Below, in pieces: positions 40,853-50,449 of a DNA stretch of 64,000 bases (positions are counted from its first letter, which is position 1; each line of letters opens with the position of its first letter). A program made the translations under genes and the position numbers. The notes beneath the pieces are model-generated. The model searched no databases. It worked only from the letters and a program-made list of their open reading frames with translations, and had not been told where the DNA came from. The stretch covers positions 88,559 through 152,558 of the forward strand of contig MKVQ01000016.1 in assembly GCA_001899635.1 (NCBI GenBank), in the 5' to 3' direction. Origin of the DNA: Myxococcales bacterium 68-20. GTDB lineage: Bacteria > Myxococcota_A > Polyangia > Polyangiales > Polyangiaceae.

Positions 40853-41998
40853 ATGCCTCACGAGACGCGTAGAGCTCCCTTGTCGCTGTGCAGCGGCGCG
40901 CAGAGGCTCCCGCTCGTCGAGGTCGACAGCTACAACGAAGAGCTCCGCGACGCAGATGGCTACGTCGGCGATCGCGCGAATTCCGGAGCCTTCCGCGCCA
41001 TCCTCGAGGAGTGGCGCGGGCACATGCGCGAGCTCGGCGAAGAGGATCCGCTCGGCGAGCAACCGAGCGGCGCGATCCCGAAGAAGGAGCTCGATCGCGT
41101 GCTCCGCAACGGCCGACCACTCGCGGCTGGGCTCGTCCATACAGCGATCGAAGACTTCGCCACCGAGCTCGCGACCGTCATCACTCGCTTCCTCAGGCTG
41201 AAGTCGTGGCGTGGAACAGAGCGAATCGTCATTGGCGGCGGGCTCCGCGGGAGCCGCGTCGGCGAGGTCGCGATTGGCCGCGCCGCCGTGCTCGTGAAGG
41301 CACGTGGCCACGCGATCGACATCGTGCCGATCCGCTACGCCCCCAACGAGGCCGGGCTCATCGGCAACGTACACCTCGCCCCGTCCTGGATCTTCCACGG
41401 CAGCGACGCGATGCTCGCGGTCGACATCGGCGGCTCGAACATCCGCGCGGGCGTGGTCGCGCTCCACCTCGCGAAAACGCCCGACCTCTCCGCGTGCAGG
41501 GTAATCGCCTCCGAGATCTGGCGTCATGCCAGCGAAGATCCACGACCGAAGCGCGAGGATGCCGTCGCACGGCTGGTGGAGATGCTGCAGACCCTCATCA
41601 AGGCCATGACCAAACAGGGCCTCACACTCGCGCCGTTGATCGGCGTCGCCTGCCCTGGGCGGATCGCCGAGAACGGCTCGATCGAGCGCGGCGGCCAGAA
41701 CCTCCCAGGGAACTGGGAGAGCAGCCGCTTCAATCTCGTGGCGCGGCTCTGCGAAGGAATCCCACGCGTCGGCAAGTACGAGACGCACGTCGTGATGCAC
41801 AACGACGCGGTCGTGCAAGGCCTCAGCGAAGCGCCCTTCATGAGGCACGTCCAGCGATGGGGCATCCTCACGATCGGAACCGGTCTCGGCAACGCGCGCT
41901 TCACGACCCGCTCCACGGAGGTCCGCTCCACGGCGAGCAAGGCGCCGGAGAGTGCGCGCGAGTCGGCCTCTTCGCGATCGCCCAACTGCCGAGCATGA
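40853..41998 (+). CDS. ROK-family protein (sugar kinase-like)
   Basis: 381 aa from ATG 40853 (GTG 40850 also possible). An N-terminal extension of about 185 residues (VDSYNEELRDADGYVGDRAN, ERIVIGGGLRGSRVGE) precedes a ROK core with phosphate loop AVDIGGSNIRAGVVAL, VACPGRIAENGSIERGG, NLPGNWESSRFNL and adenosine-loop LTIGTGLGNARFT. It stops about 28 residues after the last motif with a Ser/Arg-rich tail. ROK members are sugar kinases or repressors. There is no HTH, so kinase or a kinase-derived protein is more likely; the substrate is unknown. Confidence 0.75.
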   Translation: MPHETRRAPLSLCSGAQRLPLVEVDSYNEELRDADGYVGDRANSGAFRAILEEWRGHMRELGEEDPLGEQPSGAIPKKELDRVLRNGRPLAAGLVHTAIEDFATELATVITRFLRLKSWRGTERIVIGGGLRGSRVGEVAIGRAAVLVKARGHAIDIVPIRYAPNEAGLIGNVHLAPSWIFHGSDAMLAVDIGGSNIRAGVVALHLAKTPDLSACRVIASEIWRHASEDPRPKREDAVARLVEMLQTLIKAMTKQGLTLAPLIGVACPGRIAENGSIERGGQNLPGNWESSRFNLVARLCEGIPRVGKYETHVVMHNDAVVQGLSEAPFMRHVQRWGILTIGTGLGNARFTTRSTEVRSTASKAPESARESASSRSPNCRA

Positions 41999-42039
41999 TG
42001 ACGGGCGCGCTCGCGAGCTCGCCGTAGTAGCTTCACCCC

Positions 42040-42771
42040 GTGGCCTCCTTCTCGATCGACGACGTGCGCGCGATCGTCCATCGCTTGTTCATCGCGACGG
42101 AGGAAGCTTCGCTGCGCAAGGAGGACGAACAGAAGAGCAGAGAGGTCGCTGCGCTCGTCTCTCGGCTCGCGCGGATCCGCAAGGGCGCCCATCTGGTGGA
42201 CGCCGCTGCAGGCAAGGCGAGCGTCGGGCTCGTCGCCGCCGAGCTCCTTCCGCTCGGAAGGCTGACGGTCCTCGAACGTGACGCGCGAAGGGTCGAGGCC
42301 TGCCGCGCCGCGCAGGCGCGCGTGGAGCGATCGCTTCCGATCGACATCCGGCACGCCGACGTGGCCGACGATGCAGCGTGGCCCGCTTCACCCGACGCGG
42401 TCGTCGCGCTCCATGCGTGCGGGCCCGCGGCCGACCTCGTCATCGATCAAGCGATCCGCAGCCGTGCACGCTTCGTCTTCGTCGTCCCCTGCTGCTACGG
42501 CGATGCGATCCCGTTCGCCGCTCGAGCACGTGCCGTCGTCGCGGAGATGAGCTTCGTCGCCGACGACCTCATTCGCCAGCGCATGCGTGCGTCGCTCATC
42601 GACATGGAGCGAAAGCTCCGGCTCGAGGCCGCCGGCTACGAGACCGAGCTCACGGAGCTCGTCGGCGCGACGGTGACCCCGCACAACCTCCTCTTCTGCG
42701 GGCGCTGGACGGGCACCGCCGTCCGCATCGATCGCGCAAAGGCGCGCCTCGCAGCACTCCGCGGCGTGTAG
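42040..42771 (+). CDS. SAM methyltransferase of the METTL25/GSTCD type (PF13679)
   Basis: 243 aa from GTG 42040. The SAM site appears as HLVDAAAGKASVGLVAAEL, with LTVLERDARRVEAC following. The family's hallmark pair VVALHACGPAADLVIDQAI and FVFVVPCCYGDAIPF is present. The bacterial members are uncharacterised; METTL25B-type proteins methylate macromolecules in eukaryotes. Follows the ROK gene by 41 bp on the same strand and is probably cotranscribed. Confidence 0.8.
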   Translation: MASFSIDDVRAIVHRLFIATEEASLRKEDEQKSREVAALVSRLARIRKGAHLVDAAAGKASVGLVAAELLPLGRLTVLERDARRVEACRAAQARVERSLPIDIRHADVADDAAWPASPDAVVALHACGPAADLVIDQAIRSRARFVFVVPCCYGDAIPFAARARAVVAEMSFVADDLIRQRMRASLIDMERKLRLEAAGYETELTELVGATVTPHNLLFCGRWTGTAVRIDRAKARLAALRGV

Positions 42772-42781
42772 CGGGAACTTC

Positions 42782-42908
42782 GGCCCCTCATCCCCCGCCG
42801 CGTGATAGACGCCGTCGAAGAACACCGCGTGCACGTGCGGATTGAGCGCAGGTCCGACGAGGTCCGCTCAACGACCAGCACCGCTCCGCTGACGCGCGAC
42901 GGGTCGCG
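42782..42908 (-). pseudogene. Frameshifted remnant of an IS91/IS801-type transposase
   Basis: One minus frame reads SGAVLVVERTSSDLR and the next reads LNPHVHAVFFDGVYHAAGDE. Joined across a frameshift near 42855 they match the conserved core of IS91/IS801-type (Y2) transposases, of the form 'GAVxxxQRxxxxLrLNPHxHxxxLDGVY'. No start, catalytic tyrosines or ends of the element remain. It lies between the 3' end of cassette C and the methyltransferase gene. Confidence 0.75.
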
Positions 42909-42928
42909 CCTTTGCGATCCTCGCCGCG

Positions 42929-44740
42929 TCATCTCGTAACGAGCGGCGTGCTGACGAGCTTCCGGGCGGCCATTCCACTCGGGATGGCGTAGCTGGCGGT
43001 GGTGTCCCAACCCCACAACGTCGCGGTAAACGGGCCTTCGCTCCGCAGGTGATGGGTGCCGTAGAAGCACGCCTTGTCGCCGGACTTGGCACCCGGTAGG
43101 CCAGCGGAAGAGATGTCGACGCGCGCAAACTCGTAGTCGCCGCGTGTGCCGATCGAAGCAAACCCCGTCACCGGACCACCGAGGCACTCGAGGCGGACGT
43201 CTTTGAACTCGCCGTCCGCTTTTGCCCGGACGATGACGAGCGACGTCTCCCCGTAGGTCGGATCGGCGTAGAAGCTCGCGGTGGTCAGATACTGCCCTGC
43301 CGGAACCACGTTCACGAACGCCGGGTCGCCCTTCCCACCGAAGTTGCGTCCGCTGCCCCAGTAGTCTCCGCCTGCGCCGCTCATGTAAGCAGCGACGTAG
43401 ATCGGATGCTCGGCGTCCTGCGTGCGAACGACGAACGCATCTCCGGTGCCGGAGGCGAACGTGGCCGTCTCGCCGGCGTTCAGCTCGAGAGGCGCCCCGC
43501 GCGGAACCTCCGGATCGTAGTCGAGACGCGTCCCGTCCCGCGCGGCGACGATACGGTAAGGCACGGGCTCGTGCTCGTCATTGAGGCGAGGGCGATAACC
43601 GACGCCGACGTACTCGGAGCCCCAGAGGGCAAAGGCAGGGATCTGCGCGGCCATGAGGTCGCAATTCAAGACGTCCGCCGGGACATTCCCGCAGACGTGC
43701 GCTCCGATGATGCTCGTGGGCTTCGTGGAGGTTACGAAGCTCCCCGTGAGCTCTTGCGGCTGGACAAGCTGCAAGAACTGGCCTTTCTGAAGCCGGTAGG
43801 TGGCCGGCACTCCAGCCGCCGATCCTACGACACCAATGCCATCTTGAATGTCGTTTTTCGGTAGGATGGTCACGTCCGTGTCGTCTTCGGATGCCATGAT
43901 CTGGGCACCCGGCGGATAGCTACGTCCGAGGCCCCACGCGTTGATCAGGATGTTCTCCTTCGACCACATCGAGACGGGCAAGAGCAGCGTCGCCGAAGGT
44001 ATTTGGGTCCACGCGCCGCCGAACGGAAAGATGGTGGCGGCGCTGACGGGGGCGTTCGCGCTCAGGTGAAAGGACGAACCGAACTGCGTCCCCTTCGGAT
44101 AATAGTCATAGAGATGTGCGGGGGTCACTCCGAACGGGCAACCCGCATACCTCAGGTTCTCTGCCGAAGGCCGGTCGGGTCGCAGCGGGCGGTCCGAGAC
44201 GAAGAGGATCACGCCGTCCCCTGGAGCAATCGGCCCGTGGTGCTGGACCAGCGTGGGTTCTCCGGGCGCCGTGCGGTACATCGACTTCGAGATGTCGAGC
44301 GCCGTCCCTTCGTACGCGAGCGCGACGTCGACGGGGATCGTCGAGGTGTTGACGACGTAGGCGGCGTAGCAGCTCTGTACCAGGTTGTTGCTGCTCTTGA
44401 GCAGCGGTGGTTGAAGATAGAACTCGCAGCCATTGGAGCTTCCCTCCGCGGCGGCGGCCGCGCACGGCGGCAGGCATCTTCCACCGCCACACGCGAGCTC
44501 GAGCGCGCACGCCTCGATCTGGCCCGAGCATTTGACGACCGCGCGGCCGTCGAGCGAGCAACGGTCCGCGCAGCTGCCGGCGTCGGCGTCGGGCTCACTG
44601 AAGACCTCCGGACCAGTCTCGACTGCGGCGCGATCCGATCCGCATGCACCGGCGGCGACGAAGAAGGCGAGACCGGCGAGCGCGGCCTTCGGCGAGCGTG
44701 ACCAGCGTGGCCCGCATGACAAGCGTGCGTATACGATCAT
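42929..44740 (-). CDS. IgGFc-binding-domain lipoprotein, cassette C
   Basis: 603 aa. Hydrophobic signal ALAGLAFFVAAGACGSDRAA with a lipobox-like Cys. Cys-rich module (CADRCSLDGRAV to CEFYLQ) then the IgGFc-binding body: QIPSATLLLPVSMWSKENIL, SEDDTDVTILPKNDIQ, GQFLQLVQPQELTGSFV, FALWGSEYVGVGYRPR, DPAFVNVVPAGQYL. By eye it is closer to cassette A's copy than to B's. Last gene of cassette C; the transposase remnant follows immediately. Confidence 0.87.
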   Translation of the reverse strand: MIVYARLSCGPRWSRSPKAALAGLAFFVAAGACGSDRAAVETGPEVFSEPDADAGSCADRCSLDGRAVVKCSGQIEACALELACGGGRCLPPCAAAAAEGSSNGCEFYLQPPLLKSSNNLVQSCYAAYVVNTSTIPVDVALAYEGTALDISKSMYRTAPGEPTLVQHHGPIAPGDGVILFVSDRPLRPDRPSAENLRYAGCPFGVTPAHLYDYYPKGTQFGSSFHLSANAPVSAATIFPFGGAWTQIPSATLLLPVSMWSKENILINAWGLGRSYPPGAQIMASEDDTDVTILPKNDIQDGIGVVGSAAGVPATYRLQKGQFLQLVQPQELTGSFVTSTKPTSIIGAHVCGNVPADVLNCDLMAAQIPAFALWGSEYVGVGYRPRLNDEHEPVPYRIVAARDGTRLDYDPEVPRGAPLELNAGETATFASGTGDAFVVRTQDAEHPIYVAAYMSGAGGDYWGSGRNFGGKGDPAFVNVVPAGQYLTTASFYADPTYGETSLVIVRAKADGEFKDVRLECLGGPVTGFASIGTRGDYEFARVDISSAGLPGAKSGDKACFYGTHHLRSEGPFTATLWGWDTTASYAIPSGMAARKLVSTPLVTR

Positions 44741-46026
44741 GGCAAGATCACTTTCACGGGCTCGAGGCTCGGCCTTCGCATGAACCCATCGCCCAACTGC
44801 CCCAGATAGTTGTTGCCGACACAGTAGACGTCACCGCTCGTCACGAGGACGCACGTGGTGTCGTTCGTAGTTTTCACCTGCGCGGCGCGGCCGGGGAGAT
44901 CGACCATCCTCACCGGCCGATAGGCATGGTCCTTCGTACCGTCTCCGGCCTGGCCAGACCTGTTGTCACCCAAGCAATAGACCGCTCCCGAAGCCGCGGC
45001 CGCGCACCACCGCGAAGGCTTGAGGACATCATAGGGAGAGCGGGTATTCACGATCGTCTTCGTCGTGGAGATCTGCACGATTGGCTCGGGCATCGACACC
45101 CGCCGCGGGATTGCTCCGATGTCACCACCCCAGCAGAGCGCGTCACCATCCACCGCTGCGCAGGCGCGCTTCTCTACGACGTCGAGGGCGGTGATCTGCG
45201 CGAAGCTCGTGGGGGCCGGGTACGGATCGGGAGACAGCGACGACGCGCGCGCCAAGAGCGCGTTCGCTCCCCAGCTCTCGGACGTGCCATCCTCCCGGAC
45301 GATGAACGAGGCCTCGTTCACGGCGACCTCGAGGATGGCGGCTCCCGGGCCCAGCGCGATCACGCTCGGCGGGAGGGCTGGATCGGGGGACGCGTCGGGC
45401 GTCACTTGGGCGGACGCGTTCGATCCCCAGCAAAGGACCCCGTCGTCGACCACGGCGCACGCCGTTCGAGGGGAAGCGCTGACCTTCTTGGCCGGGGGGA
45501 TGCCGAGCTTGACGGGCGCGAGCTCCGTCGTGACGCCCGCGTCGCCCTGAAGGAAGGGGCCCGTTGCCCAGCAAAAGGCCGCGCCGTCCCCGTCGACTGC
45601 GCACGTGTGGTCGAGCGCGACGATGTTCGAAAGGCCGACGACCCGGGCCGCCGTCGCACTGCCGACGGACGTGTCTCCGCGGCCGAGCTGACCTTTGTCG
45701 TTGGCGCCCCAGCATGCCACCGTGCCGTCCTGTAGCCGTGCGCAGAAGCTCTCGTCGTGCGAGGTCGTGAGCTCCAAGGCGCACGAGGGAGACGCGCATT
45801 CGACGGGGAGCGGGCGGACAGGCGGGGCTGCGTCCGAGGAACGGTCCGTCACGGCGCCGTCTTCGATCGGGGTCGAAGCTTCGGGCGAGGCGTCTCGGTC
45901 GAACAGCTCGCGGCGCTCCTCTCCTTCGGTCCCGCAGTTGAGCGCTGCCACGGCGGCCGCCGCCGAGAGCAGCGCCACGGTGGACACCGACGAATACCGG
46001 TCAAGGAGTCGTCTTGTGGATCGCAT
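44737..46026 (-). CDS. RCC1-repeat lipoprotein, cassette C
   Basis: 429 aa from ATG 46026, 26 nt inside the preceding gene as in cassette A; the first residues MRSTRRLL match A's MRTTRRLL. Signal VALLSAAAAVAALNCGTEG (lipobox-like). RCC1 repeats include TVACWGANDKGQLGRG, AAFCWATGPFLQGD, DALCWGGDIGAIP, AVYCLGDNRSGQAG and DVYCVGNNYLGQLGDG. Two units have lost the usual Trp of CWG. Predicted beta-propeller. Confidence 0.86.
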   Translation of the reverse strand: MRSTRRLLDRYSSVSTVALLSAAAAVAALNCGTEGEERRELFDRDASPEASTPIEDGAVTDRSSDAAPPVRPLPVECASPSCALELTTSHDESFCARLQDGTVACWGANDKGQLGRGDTSVGSATAARVVGLSNIVALDHTCAVDGDGAAFCWATGPFLQGDAGVTTELAPVKLGIPPAKKVSASPRTACAVVDDGVLCWGSNASAQVTPDASPDPALPPSVIALGPGAAILEVAVNEASFIVREDGTSESWGANALLARASSLSPDPYPAPTSFAQITALDVVEKRACAAVDGDALCWGGDIGAIPRRVSMPEPIVQISTTKTIVNTRSPYDVLKPSRWCAAAASGAVYCLGDNRSGQAGDGTKDHAYRPVRMVDLPGRAAQVKTTNDTTCVLVTSGDVYCVGNNYLGQLGDGFMRRPSLEPVKVILP

Positions 46027-47278
46027 GACGATCTCCTACGAGCCAGATGTTCGTGGCGGACGTGCCTCGGATCTGCGCGATGGTGCCTGCCGCCGGTGCG
46101 CCGTTTCGCGCTGTCCGCGAGTATTGATATTCGCCGGCGTCTGCGCCGATGTCGGCACGGACGACGACGCCCCAACCATCGTCGGTGAGATTGGCACCCG
46201 CCCACAGGCGATCGTCGGGATCCGTCCAGAACGTCCTCCACACGCGCGACGAGAGGCTCGTGCGGCTGACGGCATAGCCGCCGTCTCCCTCAGGGGCGAT
46301 CTGTTGGACGTCCCCCCCGATCAGGAAACGATGGCCGTCCGGCGACTGGAATTGCTGCGGCCATTGCGATTCGCTGCCGCCGAGGAGCAGCGGAACGTCG
46401 GCTCGTGCCGTGCAGGGCAGCCACAAAGCGTCCTGCTGGACACCATCGGCGATCCGCTGGTAGCTGCCGGACGTTTTGCGTACGACGACGTTGCAAGCGT
46501 AGTTATCTTCGTACCGTACGCCGGAAAACCATACGTCGTCGGCACGCGTGCCCGCCGCGCCGACGATGAGGAGGCGCTGCGCTGCCGTGTCCGGATCGTC
46601 CACGATGTACTCCGGCACCCATGAGACCGCGCCAGCGTCACCGATCTTTCGATGAAAGATCGTATTGGAATACCAAGCATAGACATCACCTTTGCCGGTT
46701 CCCCATACGCCGAGCGCCATGCGCTTTTGATCCGCAGTCATGCCAGGGGCGCCCTCGGGGCTGTTGTCCGGGAGACGTTCACTTCGCCAGGTCCACGCCG
46801 TGGCGGGCGGGACGGGGCGCGTGCCGTGATAGATCATCGCAGGCCCTGCCGAGTAGTAGACTTCGTCGACGTTGGGCGCCCAAATCTTCGAGGCGGACTC
46901 GGCGAGCGCTTCGTTCTGGCTGTTGTCGTCGATGTACCTCCACGTGGAGTCCTCGCGCGTCCACTCGAGGACTCGGATGCCGACGGTGGCGCTGTCCGCG
47001 ATGGCGAATGCCCGGTCCGGAAACGGCCAGACGTCACGCAGGAAGAGATCCCCGTCGGGGAGCAGCGTCTCGCACCACCCGTCCGCGCTGCAGAGGGGTG
47101 CGCGCGCTTCGGGGCCCGCGTCGCTGCCGACGACCACTTCACGCTCGGATGCGTCCGGCGTCGGGGCCGGAGACTCTGCGTCCGGCGAAGGCGCCGGCGG
47201 ATCGTCCCCCGTGGAGGCGCACGCGACCACGGTCAGGATCGCCGTCGCCACGCTGCCGACAAGTACGATGCGCCTCAT
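46001..47278 (-). CDS. Beta-propeller lipoprotein 2, cassette C
   Basis: 425 aa. Signal MRRIVLVGSVATAILTVVAC (lipobox VVAC). The body parallels cassette A's copy closely: DGWCETLLPDGDLFLRDVWP, GIRVLEWTREDSTWRYIDDN, GVWGTGKGDVYAWYSNTIFH, GTRADDVWFSGV and the end IRGTSATNIWLVGDRHAIHK. The close match with A (GIKVLEWTKATNTWQYIDDG) shows A and C share this subtype, while B has a different propeller. Confidence 0.82.
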   Translation of the reverse strand: MRRIVLVGSVATAILTVVACASTGDDPPAPSPDAESPAPTPDASEREVVVGSDAGPEARAPLCSADGWCETLLPDGDLFLRDVWPFPDRAFAIADSATVGIRVLEWTREDSTWRYIDDNSQNEALAESASKIWAPNVDEVYYSAGPAMIYHGTRPVPPATAWTWRSERLPDNSPEGAPGMTADQKRMALGVWGTGKGDVYAWYSNTIFHRKIGDAGAVSWVPEYIVDDPDTAAQRLLIVGAAGTRADDVWFSGVRYEDNYACNVVVRKTSGSYQRIADGVQQDALWLPCTARADVPLLLGGSESQWPQQFQSPDGHRFLIGGDVQQIAPEGDGGYAVSRTSLSSRVWRTFWTDPDDRLWAGANLTDDGWGVVVRADIGADAGEYQYSRTARNGAPAAGTIAQIRGTSATNIWLVGDRHAIHKTTP

Positions 47279-48483
47279 GGTTTTCCTCCAAGGGAGAGGA
47301 CGACTCCGTGGCCGCCGATCCAGACGTGACCAGGGCCGGCCGTCCAGACGGTGACGAGGTCAGGACGACGCTCGCCGAGTCCGGCGATCTTCACCCGCGA
47401 CCAACGCGCGCCGTCGTAGTGAAGGACGACCGCATCTTGGCCCACCGCCCAGATGTCGGAGGGGGACGAGCCCCACACGGCGTTGAGATGCGCTCCTGCC
47501 GGGACGTCTGAGACGACCTCCCAGCGGAGAGGATCGCCTGTGTAGTGCCGGATGGTTCCGTCGAATCCGACGGCCCATACGTCGGACGCGGAGGCCGCCC
47601 ATACACCGTACAGCGCGTTGCGCGTTTGGCTGTCGTAGGCCTTGATGCTCGGCGAATCGCCGCCCGCGCCGGTCACACGCACCGCCTTGCCGTTCATCCC
47701 TACGGCCCAGAAGTCGTCCGCGGAAGCGCCGTGAAGATCGTTCAACGTGCCGGTCGTGGTCGCCGCGATCTCGCCCGTGAACGAGCCCGGATCACCCACG
47801 CGCAAGCGAATGAGACCGGAGGGGGTCGACGCCGCGTTCGTCAATGGCCCCGTCGACAACCAGAACCAGTCTTCGCCGGGCGACGCCCACCCGGACGTGA
47901 CGGTCAGCGACGCGGGATTGATACGTGGCGCGGCGATGTTCAATGCACTGTTGTCCGTCCAGTCCCCGCCGGCGTCCGGCGGATCGACGAGGCCGCGCGA
48001 ATAGATCTGATTGAGCCCTTCGATCCCGACTTCATAGTCGGGCCCGAGCCAGAGCGTTCGCAGCGTTGACATGCGACCCTTCGGCGACGGGCCGCCGATG
48101 GGGAGCGCCACTCGCACCCACGACGTCCCGTCGAAGTGGGTGAGCGCCCCGAGCGCGCCGACGACCCAGACGTCGCTCGCGGAGCGGCCGCGAATGAGGT
48201 GGACGGTCGTGCGCACGTCGAACGAATCCGGTCCGCCGTTGGGCTTGGCGGGATCGAACAGGCCGTTGGGGCAGAGGACGTCGTCCGTGCACACCGGCGG
48301 GAAAAACTCGCAGTCGCGCGAGCACGGAGCGTCGGCAGGCGCATCCGAAGCATCGCTGGCTGTGATGACGATCTGGGATGCGTCGGGCGCGGCGAGGGAG
48401 CCCGGCTCGGTGTCGGCGCACGCGCTGAACGTGAAAGCACACGCGGCAACGATCGCCGCTCCTGCAAGGATTCTTGCTCTCAT
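47275..48483 (-). CDS. Beta-propeller lipoprotein 1, cassette C
   Basis: 402 aa from ATG 48483; the ORF's 43 residues upstream are shadow of the Cys-rich gene. Signal ending ACAFTFSACADTE. Blades: LIRGRSASDVWVVGALG, HGASADDFWAVGM, GVWAASASDVWAVGF, AVWGSSPSDIWAVGQ and TAGPGHVWIGGHG, ending VLSLGGKP as in cassette A. The CSRDCEFFPPVCTDDVLC cluster also parallels A. Confidence 0.83.
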   Translation of the reverse strand: MRARILAGAAIVAACAFTFSACADTEPGSLAAPDASQIVITASDASDAPADAPCSRDCEFFPPVCTDDVLCPNGLFDPAKPNGGPDSFDVRTTVHLIRGRSASDVWVVGALGALTHFDGTSWVRVALPIGGPSPKGRMSTLRTLWLGPDYEVGIEGLNQIYSRGLVDPPDAGGDWTDNSALNIAAPRINPASLTVTSGWASPGEDWFWLSTGPLTNAASTPSGLIRLRVGDPGSFTGEIAATTTGTLNDLHGASADDFWAVGMNGKAVRVTGAGGDSPSIKAYDSQTRNALYGVWAASASDVWAVGFDGTIRHYTGDPLRWEVVSDVPAGAHLNAVWGSSPSDIWAVGQDAVVLHYDGARWSRVKIAGLGERRPDLVTVWTAGPGHVWIGGHGVVLSLGGKP

Positions 48484-49691
48484 TGAGCGACCTCGCCCGA
48501 GCACGGTTCGACCACACATCTGCCGCCCGCACATGCTTGGCCGGCGGCGATATCGCAGGTGATCCCGCAGCCGCCGCAGTTCTGCGGATCGCTGAAGGTA
48601 TCGACCTCGCAATCATCGTCGACGTTGCCGTTGCAGTCGGCCCAGCGTCCCGTGCACTCGAGCTTGCATGTGCCGTACTGACAGACGCCTTTGCTGCGTA
48701 GCGTGACGCCGGGACACGCTAGTCCGCAACCGCCGCAGTTCTTCGCATTCGAGGCAAAATCGGCGCAGACGCCGAAGAAAGGTTCGGTGGTGGAGATTCC
48801 GCAAAAGTTCTGACCGGGAGGGCACCTGCACCCGAGGCCGACGTCCTCGAAGTCGGTCGAAAAGACGCAATCCATGCCGATTGCGCGGCAGTTGTCCCCG
48901 CAGGCCACGCAATTTTCGTGGCTCCCCAGGCGTACCTCGCATCCGTCGGACTCGGGTTGACCGAGGTCCATGTTGCAGTCGGCGTATCCGTCTTCACACT
49001 TGAGGCTGCCGCACTGCCCGAGACCGCATCCGTAGTAGGCGTTCGGCGGAGCGGGAGCGGCTCCCGCTCCGCCCGTGCGGTCGCATGCGTTGTCACACAC
49101 TCCACAATGCTCGTCGCTGAACCTCAAATCCTGGCACGTCGGGTAGGCGTTCGCGCAGTACGACTTGGGTTCAGTACATCCGCACGTTGGCGTGGAACCG
49201 CTGAATTCACTACATGGTTTCGTTTCAGGACACTTGTTCCCGCACGCGCCGCAACTGGCATTCTCGAGGTCGCTAGTTTCGCATCCAGTCTCGATGAGAC
49301 CATCGCAGTCCAGGTAGGGTCTCTCGCATCGCATGACGCAGCGACCTTCGAGGCAATCGAAGACCGCACCGGCTCCTTTTTGGGGGCAGGCCGCGCCGCA
49401 TGCGCCGCAGTTCTTCGGATCCGACCGGAGGTCCACGTCGCAAAGGAACTTCGAGTTAGGACACGTCGTAAACCCCGTGGGGCACTTGTTCGAAGCGCAG
49501 TAATTCGTCAGCTCCCGCGTCGAGGCTTCCGTCGATGCGTCGGGCGTGGGCGCGAGCGCCGGGGCGCGTTCGCAGAAGCCGTCGTCGCAGTCCTCGCCGA
49601 TGGCAAGGTCGCGGCTGCTCACGCACGCGGATAGCGCAGCGAGAGGGAGCAAGGCGATGACCCAGGAAAAGGGGGATGGGGATCGTTTCAT
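48480..49691 (-). CDS. Cys-rich NCGxCG-repeat lipoprotein, cassette C
   Basis: 403 aa. Signal IALLPLAALSACVSSR (lipobox LSAC). Repeats NCGACGAACP, SCGACGNKCP, HCGVCDNAC, NCVACGDNC, NCGGCGLACP and NCGGCGITC with WADCN../YADCN.. spacers, ending GQACAGGRCVVEPC. N-terminal NYCASNKCPTGFTTCPNSKF mirrors cassette A's SYCPSNRCPPGHTTCPTSQF almost residue for residue. Confidence 0.83.
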   Translation of the reverse strand: MKRSPSPFSWVIALLPLAALSACVSSRDLAIGEDCDDGFCERAPALAPTPDASTEASTRELTNYCASNKCPTGFTTCPNSKFLCDVDLRSDPKNCGACGAACPQKGAGAVFDCLEGRCVMRCERPYLDCDGLIETGCETSDLENASCGACGNKCPETKPCSEFSGSTPTCGCTEPKSYCANAYPTCQDLRFSDEHCGVCDNACDRTGGAGAAPAPPNAYYGCGLGQCGSLKCEDGYADCNMDLGQPESDGCEVRLGSHENCVACGDNCRAIGMDCVFSTDFEDVGLGCRCPPGQNFCGISTTEPFFGVCADFASNAKNCGGCGLACPGVTLRSKGVCQYGTCKLECTGRWADCNGNVDDDCEVDTFSDPQNCGGCGITCDIAAGQACAGGRCVVEPCSGEVAQ

Positions 49692-50449
49692 TCTCCGGCC
49701 TCTGGCGCGGGCTCGCCCGCGCAGCTCATTTCGACGCGGCGGGTGAGCGCGCCCTTCGTGCGCCCCTCGAGAAAGGCGGTTGCCTCCCGAACGGCATCAG
49801 CGCGGCGCCCCAGGCTGCAGAGGACAACGACGCGCTCGGCCGCGCGCTCGTTCGCGAGCCAGCCACGCGGGAAGGCGCGCGCGTGCTCGTCGAGGAGCGC
49901 GAGCGCACCGGCGCCGTCACCGTTCTTGAGGGCATGTCGGGCGTCCGCGAGGAGACGAGCTTCGCGCTCGAGCGTGTCGCTCGACGAAGGTGTGAGCTCG
50001 GATGCCGACGTCGACGCCGCCACCTTCGTCGCGGCCTTCTCCGTCCGCTGCACGGCCGCGGCGGTCGGAAGCGCATGGACGGAGATGGATGGGACGGCAG
50101 GAGCGCCCTCTCCTTCACGTGGAGCGTCGATCTCCCGCGGCGCAGTGGACGGTAGGGCGATCGTCGTCGGGGCGCTCGCAGGCGGCGGCTCGCGCAGCGT
50201 GATCGCGGCGGTGATCGCCAGAGCCATGCACGAGAGTCCGACGAGCAGGATGCTCTTCCCTTCCCAGGCCGCGGACGCTCGACCGACACTCGCCGTCGAA
50301 GGTCGGGCTGACGACGGGGTGCCGTCGAGCCCCTGCCCGAGTGAGGTCTGGAGCTTCGCGAACAGGCGCTCTGCCTGAGCCTGCGTCGGCCCGTACTCGT
50401 CCGCGAGCGGAGCCAGGAGCAGCGCCTTCTTCTCGGGTTCGACTTTCAC
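49688..50449 (-). CDS. Single-pass TPR-like membrane protein, candidate anti-sigma factor, cassette C
   Basis: 253 aa from GTG 50449, overlapping the sigma-factor stop (GTGA). Predicted cytoplasmic N-terminus of about 64 residues, membrane span at about 66-84 (SILLVGLSCMALAITAAIT), a Pro/Ala linker, and the C-terminal helical module (ARHALKNGDGAGALALLDE to VLCSLGRRADAVREATAFL). No zinc-binding anti-sigma motif. The N-terminal domains of the three copies are hardly alike, whereas the C-terminal modules are. Confidence 0.7.
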   Translation of the reverse strand: MKVEPEKKALLLAPLADEYGPTQAQAERLFAKLQTSLGQGLDGTPSSARPSTASVGRASAAWEGKSILLVGLSCMALAITAAITLREPPPASAPTTIALPSTAPREIDAPREGEGAPAVPSISVHALPTAAAVQRTEKAATKVAASTSASELTPSSSDTLEREARLLADARHALKNGDGAGALALLDEHARAFPRGWLANERAAERVVVLCSLGRRADAVREATAFLEGRTKGALTRRVEMSCAGEPAPEAGE

